A DNA stretch of 64,000 nt, taken from contig NZ_JAGJEH010000003.1 of NCBI RefSeq assembly GCF_018100925.1, forward strand, positions 597,004 through 661,003, in the 5' to 3' direction. Positions within the stretch are counted from its first letter, which is position 1; each line of letters opens with the position of its first letter. Of the stretch, positions 18,059 to 26,629 are shown in pieces. Made by a program: the position numbers and the translations under genes. The DNA comes from Pseudoalteromonas luteoviolacea. Lineage in GTDB: Bacteria; Pseudomonadota; Gammaproteobacteria; Enterobacterales; Alteromonadaceae. The notes beneath the pieces were generated by a model. That model saw only the letters and a list, made by a program, of their open reading frames with translations, was not told where the DNA came from and ran no database searches.

Positions 18059-18904
18059 ATGACAGATTACAACAACGCACCTGAACTCAAAGCATCAGTG
18101 CTTGGTAAAACAACCGAATATGCATCTCAGTATGATGCTACCTTGCTGCACCCTATTGCGCGAAAGCTCAACCGTGACCAAATTGCCGTCGATGAGCAAG
18201 CATTGCCCTTTAAGGGTGAGGATACCTGGACTGGCTATGAACTTTCTTGGTTAAATAGTAAAGGAAAACCACAAGTTGCAGTCGCGACTTTTGTCTTTCC
18301 ATGCCAAAGTTCGCATATTATTGAGTCAAAGTCCTTTAAGTTATATTTGAATAGCTTCAATCAGACTCGATTTGCCTCTAAGGAAGAAGTGCATAAATAC
18401 TTAACCAACGATCTCTCCAAAGCAGCAAATTGTAATGTCACTGTGACACTTTACGGCCCTGATGAGTACAACTGTCTACCATTTACGCAGTTGCCAGGAG
18501 AGTGCATTGATGAATTAGATATTGAAGTTGATGCCTATAGCCCTGAAGAGGGGATATTAGCGCACGGCGAGCAAAGCGAGGTTTCCGAAACCTTGTATAG
18601 TCATCTTTTGAAATCTAACTGCTTGATCACTTCCCAGCCAGATTGGGCAAGTATCGTGATCCGCTACCAAGGCCAACAGATCTGCAAAGAGTCACTTCTG
18701 AAATACTTGATTTCATTTCGCGACCACAATGAATTTCATGAACAGTGTGTTGAACGTATTTACTGTGATATTCAACGCGCACTCAAACCGAAACAGTTGG
18801 AAGTCTATGCCCGTTATACTCGTCGCGGAGGGCTAGATATAAACCCTTACCGCTCAAGTGAGCAAGATGCAACCCGCTTTAATATTCGTGTCAACAGACA
18901 ATAA
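18059..18904 (+). CDS. queF: NADPH-dependent 7-cyano-7-deazaguanine reductase QueF
   Basis: QueF reduces preQ0 to preQ1 on the path to queuosine in tRNA. At 281 residues this is the long, two-lobed type. The NADPH-binding motif [12 protein letters not shown] and the catalytic cysteine in [11 protein letters not shown] are present, as is [15 protein letters not shown]. The syd-queF divergent pair is conserved in E. coli relatives. No preQ1 riboswitch is visible in the short 60-base upstream region. Confidence 0.96.
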   Translation: MTDYNNAPELKASVLGKTTEYASQYDATLLHPIARKLNRDQIAVDEQALPFKGEDTWTGYELSWLNSKGKPQVAVATFVFPCQSSHIIESKSFKLYLNSFNQTRFASKEEVHKYLTNDLSKAANCNVTVTLYGPDEYNCLPFTQLPGECIDELDIEVDAYSPEEGILAHGEQSEVSETLYSHLLKSNCLITSQPDWASIVIRYQGQQICKESLLKYLISFRDHNEFHEQCVERIYCDIQRALKPKQLEVYARYTRRGGLDINPYRSSEQDATRFNIRVNRQ

Positions 18905-18915
18905 TCACACGCTTC

Positions 18916-18943
18916 AAAGTGCCGTTACTACGGCACTTTCTTT
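18916..18943 (+). terminator. Intrinsic terminator after queF
   Basis: A perfect 10-bp stem AAAGTGCCGT / ACGGCACTTT with a TACT loop, followed by CTTTAACCTTTTCTTC, sits between the queF stop and the convergent cyclophilin gene. It can serve both directions. Confidence 0.85.
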
Positions 18944-19820
18944 AACCTTTTCTTCTTGTTGGTACAGCGATAGAACACACATCCACAAAATTGGGGGTAA
19001 ATTTAAACCATGGCTCTGGTCGATTGGTTCTTGCCACTATCAGCTCCTCAAAATGTGTCGAACTAGTATCAAAAAACTCAAACACACTGTTGTCTTGTGA
19101 GGCTATGTCACCCAGAACTTCAACTCCCTTGATGGGGTTAAATAGGCGTCCATTTTCAGGCTCTCTTTGCAACTGCTGAACATGTTGCATCCCCTCCAAT
19201 ACGCGACCGAAGACGGTGATGTTACGATCTAAGTAACGCTGTGGTGCCAGTGTGATATAAAACTCAGTGCCACCACTATTAATCTCAATTCCCCTCGCCA
19301 TAGCAAAAGTACCAGCACAATGGGTCATCCAAGTTTTTGTACCACCACGATTTTGTCCAACTGCAAAACCATCCAAAAAGCCAGTGCGTATCGCATAACC
19401 ATCAGAGCCGTCTAACGCCATAATATTCAAAGCTCTGTCTGTTTTGTAAGATAACTCCGCTGCGAGTCGCTTCTGTCCTTTTACGGGGATCTTAGTACCA
19501 GTTTGGTCTCCACCTTGCGCAACAAAACCTTCAACAAATCGATATACACTCAAGCCCTCATAAAACCCTTCGCGTGCCAAAAGCTTTATATTATTGGTAT
19601 GGTTTGGGGCCAATTTGGCATTGAGTTCAACGTAGACATGACCTGTTTCAAGTTCAATTCGAATCACATTGTCATTGTTAATACTGCGCCAAGCACTACT
19701 CGGTGCCGTATTCACAATTTCGGAAGGTGCACGCACAACTTTACGGGACTTGTCTGGTTGCTGCATGCAACCGCTCAACATAACCACTGCACATAGCAAC
19801 GCGGATTTAGCTTTTATCAT
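18942..19820 (-). CDS. Lipoprotein cyclophilin-type peptidyl-prolyl isomerase
   Basis: The start at 19820 gives 292 residues with a lipoprotein signal MIKAKSALLCAVVMLSG-C. The cyclophilin fold is evident in VYRFVEGFVAQGGDQTGT, GTFAMARGIEINSGGTEFYI and LDRNITVFGRVLEGM, which contain the R, F and Q residues of the active site. It should catalyse proline cis-trans isomerisation in the periplasm, tethered to a membrane. The start overlaps the preceding gene by 14 bases, making it the last gene of a tamA-tamB-SBP-PPIase operon. Rotamase activity is inferred. Confidence 0.85.
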   Translation of the reverse strand: MIKAKSALLCAVVMLSGCMQQPDKSRKVVRAPSEIVNTAPSSAWRSINNDNVIRIELETGHVYVELNAKLAPNHTNNIKLLAREGFYEGLSVYRFVEGFVAQGGDQTGTKIPVKGQKRLAAELSYKTDRALNIMALDGSDGYAIRTGFLDGFAVGQNRGGTKTWMTHCAGTFAMARGIEINSGGTEFYITLAPQRYLDRNITVFGRVLEGMQHVQQLQREPENGRLFNPIKGVEVLGDIASQDNSVFEFFDTSSTHFEELIVARTNRPEPWFKFTPNFVDVCSIAVPTRRKG

Positions 19821-20640
19821 TTTGTTTTTTATACCATAACTGGGAGTTATTAAGCGGCGCACTCGGTGGGAGACTGCGGTTTCTCAGCTCAATCAATGTA
19901 CGCTGCTCAAGTGAAAGCTCTTCGACAAGCTTGGCAAAGTGACGAGAAAACAATTGTTCAAAACTGCCATCTTTGAGTGCTTTATTTAAGCCTTCTTGTA
20001 GCACTGAATACAGTGCATTATCTTGTTTATCAACGAAAAAATAAACCGCCGATGGATAGTAAAGTAGCAGCTGCTGCTCGGCAAAAGCATTATAGGTTTT
20101 TAAAATGTCAGGCAGCTCCAAAATACTGATGGGAATAGCATCAAAACGCTTTGAGGTCAGCATATTTAAAGCGCCGGGTAAAGCGTGAAACGCGTTAACA
20201 GACAGCTTGTTGTCAACAAAAATATCATGGTCTGGCCAATCATGCCTCAGCCCATAATGAAAAGACTGTAACTGAGAGATATGGCTCAAATTTGAAAAGC
20301 GGTGCTGTTGAGACTGGTCAATCAGTAAAATGCGGTAACCAAGTAACCCTTTTACAATTGGCACCCTGATCGCACGCGCAATGTTTTCTCGCTCAAAGCT
20401 GGTTACAGACCAAAAAATATCGATGCCATTGTCTTTGCCCAGTAGGCGGATCGCACGACTCTGAGTTGGGATATTTTTTATATACTGTAATTTATACGGT
20501 GTGCTTTGATACGATAGTGCAAGCTCGATCAATTCAATAACGTAAGGATGGGCCCCATCTGTGACTCTTACATATTTTGCTTCTTTAGCAAGGGTCGAAC
20601 AACAAAACAAGGCAACGAGCAAACAGCTCAAATAGCGCAT
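19807..20640 (-). CDS. Periplasmic solute-binding protein-like (SBP_bac_3 type)
   Basis: The 277-residue protein has a signal peptide (about 1-18, ending LAKE) and a two-lobed binding-protein pattern (YKLQYIKNIPTQSRAIRLL, LGYRILLIDQ, KRFDAIPISILELPDIL, LNKALKDGSFEQLFSRHF). Such orphan proteins are widespread in Alteromonadales and usually lack an ABC permease; none is encoded here. The ligand is unknown. It starts at the tamB stop (TAATG overlap) and overlaps the cyclophilin gene by 14 bases, so it is probably translated with the tam genes. Confidence 0.75.
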   Translation of the reverse strand: MRYLSCLLVALFCCSTLAKEAKYVRVTDGAHPYVIELIELALSYQSTPYKLQYIKNIPTQSRAIRLLGKDNGIDIFWSVTSFERENIARAIRVPIVKGLLGYRILLIDQSQQHRFSNLSHISQLQSFHYGLRHDWPDHDIFVDNKLSVNAFHALPGALNMLTSKRFDAIPISILELPDILKTYNAFAEQQLLLYYPSAVYFFVDKQDNALYSVLQEGLNKALKDGSFEQLFSRHFAKLVEELSLEQRTLIELRNRSLPPSAPLNNSQLWYKKQNDKS

Positions 20641-23600
20641 TAATCACCCCAATCAAACTTGTACAACAGATCAATACTATCGTAGAGACCACTCGTCGCT
20701 TCTAAGTAAAGCTTTGAAAATATTCGATAACGTACTGCTATTTCACTCAATGAGGCAAATACACCAACTCTATAGCTGACTTGTACGCTCGGTGTAATGT
20801 AACCTGAAAGTTCAACTTGTGTATCATCACCACTTCCCTTTGCCGCTAAATTTATATCTCTTAATCCTAACTTTTTTCCAGCTTTTGTAAATAATCTTTT
20901 ACTTTTATCAATGCTTTTCGCAAGCAGGAACTGAGCTAATAAGGTATTATTCGAACTTTCTCCAGCACCCAGCCGCGCGCCATTTAACAAATACTCTAAT
21001 GCTTTAGCCTGATCCATTGCAGGTTCTGCAAAAATAGTTAATTGCGGAGAAGCTATGCTGCCTGTAACAGATACGCCTGCGATGACATCGTCAGCTGTGG
21101 TCTCGGGGTTGCGAATCGCTCGAATATTTAGATAAGGCTTGTCTAATGGTCCATTAAACCCGAGTTGTCCAGTTTCAATTAATAAGTCTTGTCCAAACGC
21201 CGTATACTTTCCTTCTAGCAAGGATACTTCTCCACCAGCCAAAGGAGCATTGCCAACTTGACGTTCTATATCTAGTGCCCCAGTCAAATACGCATCAAGT
21301 CCAAGTGCAACCACCCTAACATCGTCCAGTAACTTGATATCAATATCAGCACGATAGTCTATAAGCGCCCGGCCCTTTTCGGACTCAGTGTCATCTATAA
21401 TGATCTGGTCATCGCTTACCACAATGGCCTCTTCCGGCAGTGTATCTAAGGTGAATCGAGCAAATGGCACTGACACCACTCCGCGAATATCTATTAACTT
21501 CTCAGCATAACCGACTGTCAGATCGGGTGACACAGCCACTTTTACCCCAGGCATAGGTGTGACATGAAGGTTTGTCCCCTTAACGCTTGCATCTAGTGTC
21601 AATTCAGATTGCCAATCAACATGCCCTGACACCTGTGCTAATCCATCTTGCGGTGTTTTAAAGCCTCCTTGCAAAGACAGCTGACGCTCATCAAACTCAG
21701 TCGATAACGTCAACTCAGTTACTTGCATCGGTAAATAACTCGACTCAACACTCAGGTTTTCAGCATGTAATTGGCCGAAAAGTGATGGGTTACTCAGATC
21801 TCCTGAAAAATTGATCGTGCCGTTTAGCGCACCATCCAAGCTTATATCAGGCCAAGAATAGGCACGTGCGTATGGCGTAAATTGATGTAGCTTGATCTCA
21901 TTAATATGGATATATCCCGTTGCTTGCTGGCTTAATTGCATATCAGCAAAAGACAAACCACCTTTAATTAACCCCAGTTTCTCAAACTCTACATGCCACT
22001 GAGCCTCTATATCTTTCTCGCTTGTGGCTAATGACACTTCAAACTCTTGCACATTCAACACATTAATAGGTAAACCCTCGGTGACTTCGACCTCTGCAGG
22101 CAAATCAATCGCCACCTGTGCATCTTTAACCCAAAGCTTAGTATCGAGTGCTGCAACATTTCCATGCTTGATGGAGACCTTGCCTGCGCCATTCAGCTTG
22201 CCTTGAACAGATACGCCATTATCTATCCATCTCTTTACACTGTTTAGTGGAATATGCTCTAAATTCACACTCATCTCGCCCTGTTGTTCCGCCAACATAG
22301 CCGAGGCACACGCCCTACCACCATTGATCAACCAACAAGTGTTTGCCAAACTGAAACTATCTTGGCCTACTTGCAGGTCGACTGGTGCTGCAAGCTTTCC
22401 TTTTAAATCGTCAATTGTGAATGCACCTTTTGAGATCTGTCCTCGCCAGATATTTTTATCAAGTAGCCCATGCAGGCTTGTCATCAACGCAAACTGCGCA
22501 CTCCGCAATGACAAGTGAGCAGCATGAGACTGGCGGTTTCCATCTAAAACAAATTGTAATTGTCCGTGATCGAGCTGTGCTGCATTGATATCAGAAATAT
22601 CAAGCTCGATCCGTCCCTGATAGTCTTTTTGTGTATCGAGCTGCGCTGACAATGTACCCTGAGCGATTGATATTTTATCTTCTAAGTCAATTTTAGAGAG
22701 CTGCGCATTTAGCATTAATTGTGGCTTTGTAACACTACCTTTTACGTGTAGCTGCGCGTCCATCACCGCATCCAAAGGTAACACTTTATTCGCGCTGTGA
22801 TTTATATTCGCATCGAAACGTAAGTCCGCACTGTCGCCAATCACTCCGGCTGCAATCACTGTGCTGCGACCATATTTAATCTGGGCTTGTTCTAGCTTGC
22901 CTATATAATCGTCAGCCATTTCTCCGCTAAGCGCAATTTCCAAAGGCAAGTCTGCCACCTTCCCCTTCAAGTCTAGTTTGGGAATAGTAACTGACCACTG
23001 ATCATGCACAGACAAAAACCGTACCTCATACTCACCAGATAACGTTGCCGCCTCCTCAATCCCCAAATGTGGTAAAGGAAGTGCATGTAGCCGACCCTGC
23101 AATTGTGTTTTCAATCCACTTTGCCATGAAGCCTGAGCTGACAATTCTGAGTATGCATCGCCAACTGTGATACGACTTTTCTCGAAATTAATCTTCGACA
23201 AACGCCCTGTCAGAGACATATCTAACAAGATATCTTCGCCAACATCATAATGCCCGGAACTGTCAAATACCGCGTCAATATTGGCTTGATAGTTATCTAA
23301 GTCTCCACTACCTGATAGGTTTAAGTGATTCACTCTGCCCACTCGGTCAATGTCTAAACTTGACAGGCGAGCATCAAGGTTAAAGGGCCAATTAACCACT
23401 GTAGGTGAAACTTGTAAGGAAATAAGGCCGCTGGCTTTTCCTGATACGCGGCCTCGTAAAATTAGATTATCCATGTCTCCATCAACTAGCAATACTGCTG
23501 TCGAGTACACATTGCCATAACTCAAAGCGCCTTTTATAACGCTGGTCGACACATCATACCGCAAGTCCATTCGAGCAATTGCGTCTTTATAGGTAAACTG

Positions 23601-24365
23601 AAACTGATTGACCTCTGCTACTTGTTGCTCAACACTAATATCAGCACGAATATCACCCAGTATCGTTGGTGCATCGCTCGGCGTCCGGTATACCATCTCT
23701 TCTAGATGTAATCGTTGTATGTCAACATCTAGAGGAATGAATACCGAGGGAAGCTGCAAAGGCGCAATTTTATCGGGCACCACAAAAGCACTTTTTTCTG
23801 CCACTGCCCGATTGTCGACTATCAATTTTTGTGCGCTGAGGTAGCCCACTTGAATATGAGCATCGCTAGCTTTAGCGGCAAGTCCGAGGTTCTCTGCTGA
23901 TACCTGTTGCTGCCCAGTATTCAGCGTCATTGATTTGACCGTAAGACTTTCAATGCCAATTGAAAATGGGAGTTTAATATATTCATCACTGGCCTCAGTA
24001 GTACTCGTGGGCGCTAAAGATGACGTATTTTTCACCTCTGAGGAATTTGCTAAGTGTACATTTATCTCGCCACTACTTACACTTAGACATAGAGTTGCAC
24101 AATCAAACCAATTTAGATTCAAATGCAAGTTTTTAGCAGTAACAGTAGCGCCTTGTGCTGTATATTCTAATTGAATCAAACCGCCTGAAAATAACCGCCC
24201 AGATAGTAATTCAACTTTGAGTCCCGATACCCAATAATTTGCTGCTAAGAGCAATATTCGGTTTCCTGTGTGCGTTTTACATAGCACTGTGAGCATTATC
24301 ATTCCAGCGAGTAACAGCATAAGCCACTTGCTTTTCAACAGAAGTAATATGCGCTGTTTCATCAT
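20640..24365 (-). CDS. tamB: Translocation and assembly module protein TamB
   Basis: At 1241 residues this is close to the E. coli protein. It has an N-terminal signal anchor (about 10-30), a very long repetitive beta region with alternating hydrophobic residues (AsmA/TamB-like lipid-conducting groove), and the conserved C-terminal DUF490 domain (about 900-1241; ASPQLTIFAEPAMDQAKALEYLLNG, ISYRVGVFASLSE-like end). It spans the periplasm from the inner membrane to TamA and is linked to autotransporter assembly and phospholipid transport. The start overlaps tamA (ATGA). Confidence 0.93.
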   Translation of the reverse strand: MMKQRILLLLKSKWLMLLLAGMIMLTVLCKTHTGNRILLLAANYWVSGLKVELLSGRLFSGGLIQLEYTAQGATVTAKNLHLNLNWFDCATLCLSVSSGEINVHLANSSEVKNTSSLAPTSTTEASDEYIKLPFSIGIESLTVKSMTLNTGQQQVSAENLGLAAKASDAHIQVGYLSAQKLIVDNRAVAEKSAFVVPDKIAPLQLPSVFIPLDVDIQRLHLEEMVYRTPSDAPTILGDIRADISVEQQVAEVNQFQFTYKDAIARMDLRYDVSTSVIKGALSYGNVYSTAVLLVDGDMDNLILRGRVSGKASGLISLQVSPTVVNWPFNLDARLSSLDIDRVGRVNHLNLSGSGDLDNYQANIDAVFDSSGHYDVGEDILLDMSLTGRLSKINFEKSRITVGDAYSELSAQASWQSGLKTQLQGRLHALPLPHLGIEEAATLSGEYEVRFLSVHDQWSVTIPKLDLKGKVADLPLEIALSGEMADDYIGKLEQAQIKYGRSTVIAAGVIGDSADLRFDANINHSANKVLPLDAVMDAQLHVKGSVTKPQLMLNAQLSKIDLEDKISIAQGTLSAQLDTQKDYQGRIELDISDINAAQLDHGQLQFVLDGNRQSHAAHLSLRSAQFALMTSLHGLLDKNIWRGQISKGAFTIDDLKGKLAAPVDLQVGQDSFSLANTCWLINGGRACASAMLAEQQGEMSVNLEHIPLNSVKRWIDNGVSVQGKLNGAGKVSIKHGNVAALDTKLWVKDAQVAIDLPAEVEVTEGLPINVLNVQEFEVSLATSEKDIEAQWHVEFEKLGLIKGGLSFADMQLSQQATGYIHINEIKLHQFTPYARAYSWPDISLDGALNGTINFSGDLSNPSLFGQLHAENLSVESSYLPMQVTELTLSTEFDERQLSLQGGFKTPQDGLAQVSGHVDWQSELTLDASVKGTNLHVTPMPGVKVAVSPDLTVGYAEKLIDIRGVVSVPFARFTLDTLPEEAIVVSDDQIIIDDTESEKGRALIDYRADIDIKLLDDVRVVALGLDAYLTGALDIERQVGNAPLAGGEVSLLEGKYTAFGQDLLIETGQLGFNGPLDKPYLNIRAIRNPETTADDVIAGVSVTGSIASPQLTIFAEPAMDQAKALEYLLNGARLGAGESSNNTLLAQFLLAKSIDKSKRLFTKAGKKLGLRDINLAAKGSGDDTQVELSGYITPSVQVSYRVGVFASLSEIAVRYRIFSKLYLEATSGLYDSIDLLYKFDWGD

Positions 24366-26083
24366 ATTTCTGGCCCTATCACAATGCTCAAGCGCGTACT
24401 GCGGCTTGGTTTACTCAGTCCCCACGCATGATCTACACGCACAGGCCCTATTGGAGTAATATAGCGCACGCCGAATCCAGCTCCCACAGCCCACTTCTCT
24501 TCAAAGTCATTGGTTGCAGTACCCAGATCAACAAACACAGCCGCCCGCCAATTTGGCAAAAATTGATAGTTATACTCTGAGCTGGCCGTAACTAAGTATT
24601 TGGCTCCCAGTAATTCCCCCTGCTCACCTTTGGGTGAAATCGATTGAAATGCAAAGCCACGAATACTTTGATCGCCTCCGGCAAAAAAACGTAAATTGAG
24701 TGGAGTTTTATCAAAGTCTTTTGCAATAACGGCACCCAGTTCAGCCTTGAGTATCATTAAGTGTCGCTCCTGAAAACTTCTCAGCCACGCTTGTTTCCAA
24801 TGCACTTTTGTTAACGATGTTGAAGAGATCAGGCTTTCATGGGCTACTTCAATAGTAAATAGCTGTTCACTTCCCCAATACGGCGTCATTCCCCCTTGGC
24901 TCTGTTTTTTGGCATAGCTCACTCCCGGCAGTAGCATCTCGGTATCAAGTATAAGTCCAGTTTGCTCACTTCTTTCATGCTCACGTTTTATAAAAGCCGT
25001 TCTGACCCAATGGCTTTTCAAAACCCACTGTCTTTGTAATTGTACATTCCATGCTGTCACTTTAACCCCGTCAGTTAAATCATCTTGCAGTTGATAACCC
25101 CCCAACACACGCAGTACATCAGTGTTAGGGTCTTCAACTGGGATGGTATAGGTTGCGCTTACATCTTGTTTGCGCTGAGAGATATTCAAATCAGTATTAA
25201 AGGAGTGACCAAAATCATTCACCCATGGTTTATTCCATTTACCGCGAAACTTTGCACCAAGATCCGTGCTGTAACCGCCTCCTACTTCAAAGCTGTTGGC
25301 AGGCTTATCAGTCACCTCCACTCGGATCGGTACTTGACCAGCAGTACGTGATTTAAGTAAAGGGTATACTTTTACACTGGCAAAATAGGGAGTTTCATTT
25401 AAAGCGAGACTAAAATCGCTCAATAACTTTGCGTCATATTTTGTGTGTGGCCTAAAAGGCGCCAGCTCTGTAATAAAATGTGCAGCTTTTGAAGTACCTG
25501 ATAGTTTCATTTCACCAAATTGATAACGTGCTCCGGAGTCTACGATAAGCTTTGCAGTCCCCTGCTTTACAGTACGATGGATCTCCAGTGTGCTTTGCAC
25601 CCACACAAAATCAAAATAACCCCGCTCCAATAATGCACTCTCAATTTGATTTTTCGCTACGCTGTATAAATCATGACGGATCTGCTCGCCTTTTTTGATC
25701 GGTAAGGAATCGAGCAACAAACTCAATTCCGGATCTTTGCCGCCTTCGCCCATAATTTGCACTTCGACAGATTGCCAACGCAATGCAGGTGCCAATGACA
25801 AGGTTATATTGAGACTCTGCGCTTGGCTGGAATAAGTAAGTTCACTTTCAAAGTTATAATAACCCACAGCCTGTAGCGCCAACTGTAAATCGGCCGAAAT
25901 AGCCTGCTCTTGACGGTGTGTGAAAACAGTATTTTGGTACTTTTTTAAATACAGCTGAGCATTTTCTTCAGCAAGCTCACTGGTGGAGTGTACTTTGATC
26001 TCAGAAATTCGTTTTTGCTCATTAGCAAAAACAGGTTGAATATACATACAGAGAGTGATCAAAAAACAAATTAGACGTGACAC
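24362..26083 (-). CDS. tamA: Outer-membrane assembly factor TamA (Omp85 family)
   Basis: The 573-residue protein has a signal peptide (about 1-20, ending VFANE), POTRA domains in the first half (about 25-260) and an Omp85 beta-barrel. The barrel contains FFAGGDQSIRGFAFQSISP and the late GFGVRYITPIGPVRVDHAWGL. It works with TamB in outer membrane protein insertion. It is the first gene of the operon running down to 18942; the promoter should lie within 26084-26240, which it shares with the divergent RraB-domain gene. Confidence 0.93.
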   Translation of the reverse strand: MSRLICFLITLCMYIQPVFANEQKRISEIKVHSTSELAEENAQLYLKKYQNTVFTHRQEQAISADLQLALQAVGYYNFESELTYSSQAQSLNITLSLAPALRWQSVEVQIMGEGGKDPELSLLLDSLPIKKGEQIRHDLYSVAKNQIESALLERGYFDFVWVQSTLEIHRTVKQGTAKLIVDSGARYQFGEMKLSGTSKAAHFITELAPFRPHTKYDAKLLSDFSLALNETPYFASVKVYPLLKSRTAGQVPIRVEVTDKPANSFEVGGGYSTDLGAKFRGKWNKPWVNDFGHSFNTDLNISQRKQDVSATYTIPVEDPNTDVLRVLGGYQLQDDLTDGVKVTAWNVQLQRQWVLKSHWVRTAFIKREHERSEQTGLILDTEMLLPGVSYAKKQSQGGMTPYWGSEQLFTIEVAHESLISSTSLTKVHWKQAWLRSFQERHLMILKAELGAVIAKDFDKTPLNLRFFAGGDQSIRGFAFQSISPKGEQGELLGAKYLVTASSEYNYQFLPNWRAAVFVDLGTATNDFEEKWAVGAGFGVRYITPIGPVRVDHAWGLSKPSRSTRLSIVIGPEI

Positions 26084-26251
26084 ACAAACCCTTTTAGCAA
26101 AGTTATCAACGCTTTGATTCTTTTTAAGCGCTACATACGGGTAAAGCTATCATAAGCTACCGCATATTCTCGACAAATATTTTACTGCGATGCTTTTTAT
26201 TTCAGCTAGGATAACGGACAATATGCATAATTTTACTAATTGAGTGATGAT

Positions 26252-26581
26252 ATGCAATTTCCAAACGATGACAATGGTCAACTGTTATCTGAGATAGCAG
26301 CTGCTGGCGTCGATCTTACGCAAATGCAAAAAATTGATTTCTACATATTATTTGAGCAAAAAGATAATGCAGAGCGCTTTATTGAAACCATCAGTAAAGA
26401 CGATTTAGCACCGCAAACTAAGTTAGGGAAATGTCCAGACACTGGTGTTTGGGAAGTTTTAACTACCGTGACTATGGTTCCAATGCATGAGTTGCTCGCT
26501 CAAACAGAGCAATATCTTGAGTCCATCGCAAATGGCCATGAAGGATACGGTGATGGTTGGGGCTTAATGGCACAAGAGTAA
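26252..26581 (+). CDS. RraB-domain protein (ribonuclease E inhibitor family)
   Basis: The short protein (109 residues from ATG 26252; a TTG at 26240 is an alternative start) has the RraB fold pattern: DFYILFEQKDNAERFIETI, GVWEVLTTVTMVPMHELLAQTEQYLESIA and the glycine-rich YGDGWG near the end. E. coli RraB binds RNase E and modulates which transcripts are degraded. This protein is shorter and lacks the acidic C-terminal tail, so activity against RNase E is not certain. Confidence 0.75.
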   Translation: MQFPNDDNGQLLSEIAAAGVDLTQMQKIDFYILFEQKDNAERFIETISKDDLAPQTKLGKCPDTGVWEVLTTVTMVPMHELLAQTEQYLESIANGHEGYGDGWGLMAQE

Positions 26582-26591
26582 GTCCCTGATG

Positions 26592-26620
26592 AAGCCGCAG
26601 ACTTATACATACTGCGGCTT
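26592..26620. terminator. Hairpin between rraB-like gene and radD
   Basis: A 9-bp stem AAGCCGCAG / CTGCGGCTT with an 11-base loop lies between the convergent stops. It lacks a T-tract in either direction, so termination efficiency is doubtful. Confidence 0.4.
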
Positions 26621-26629
26621 GCAATTGTA

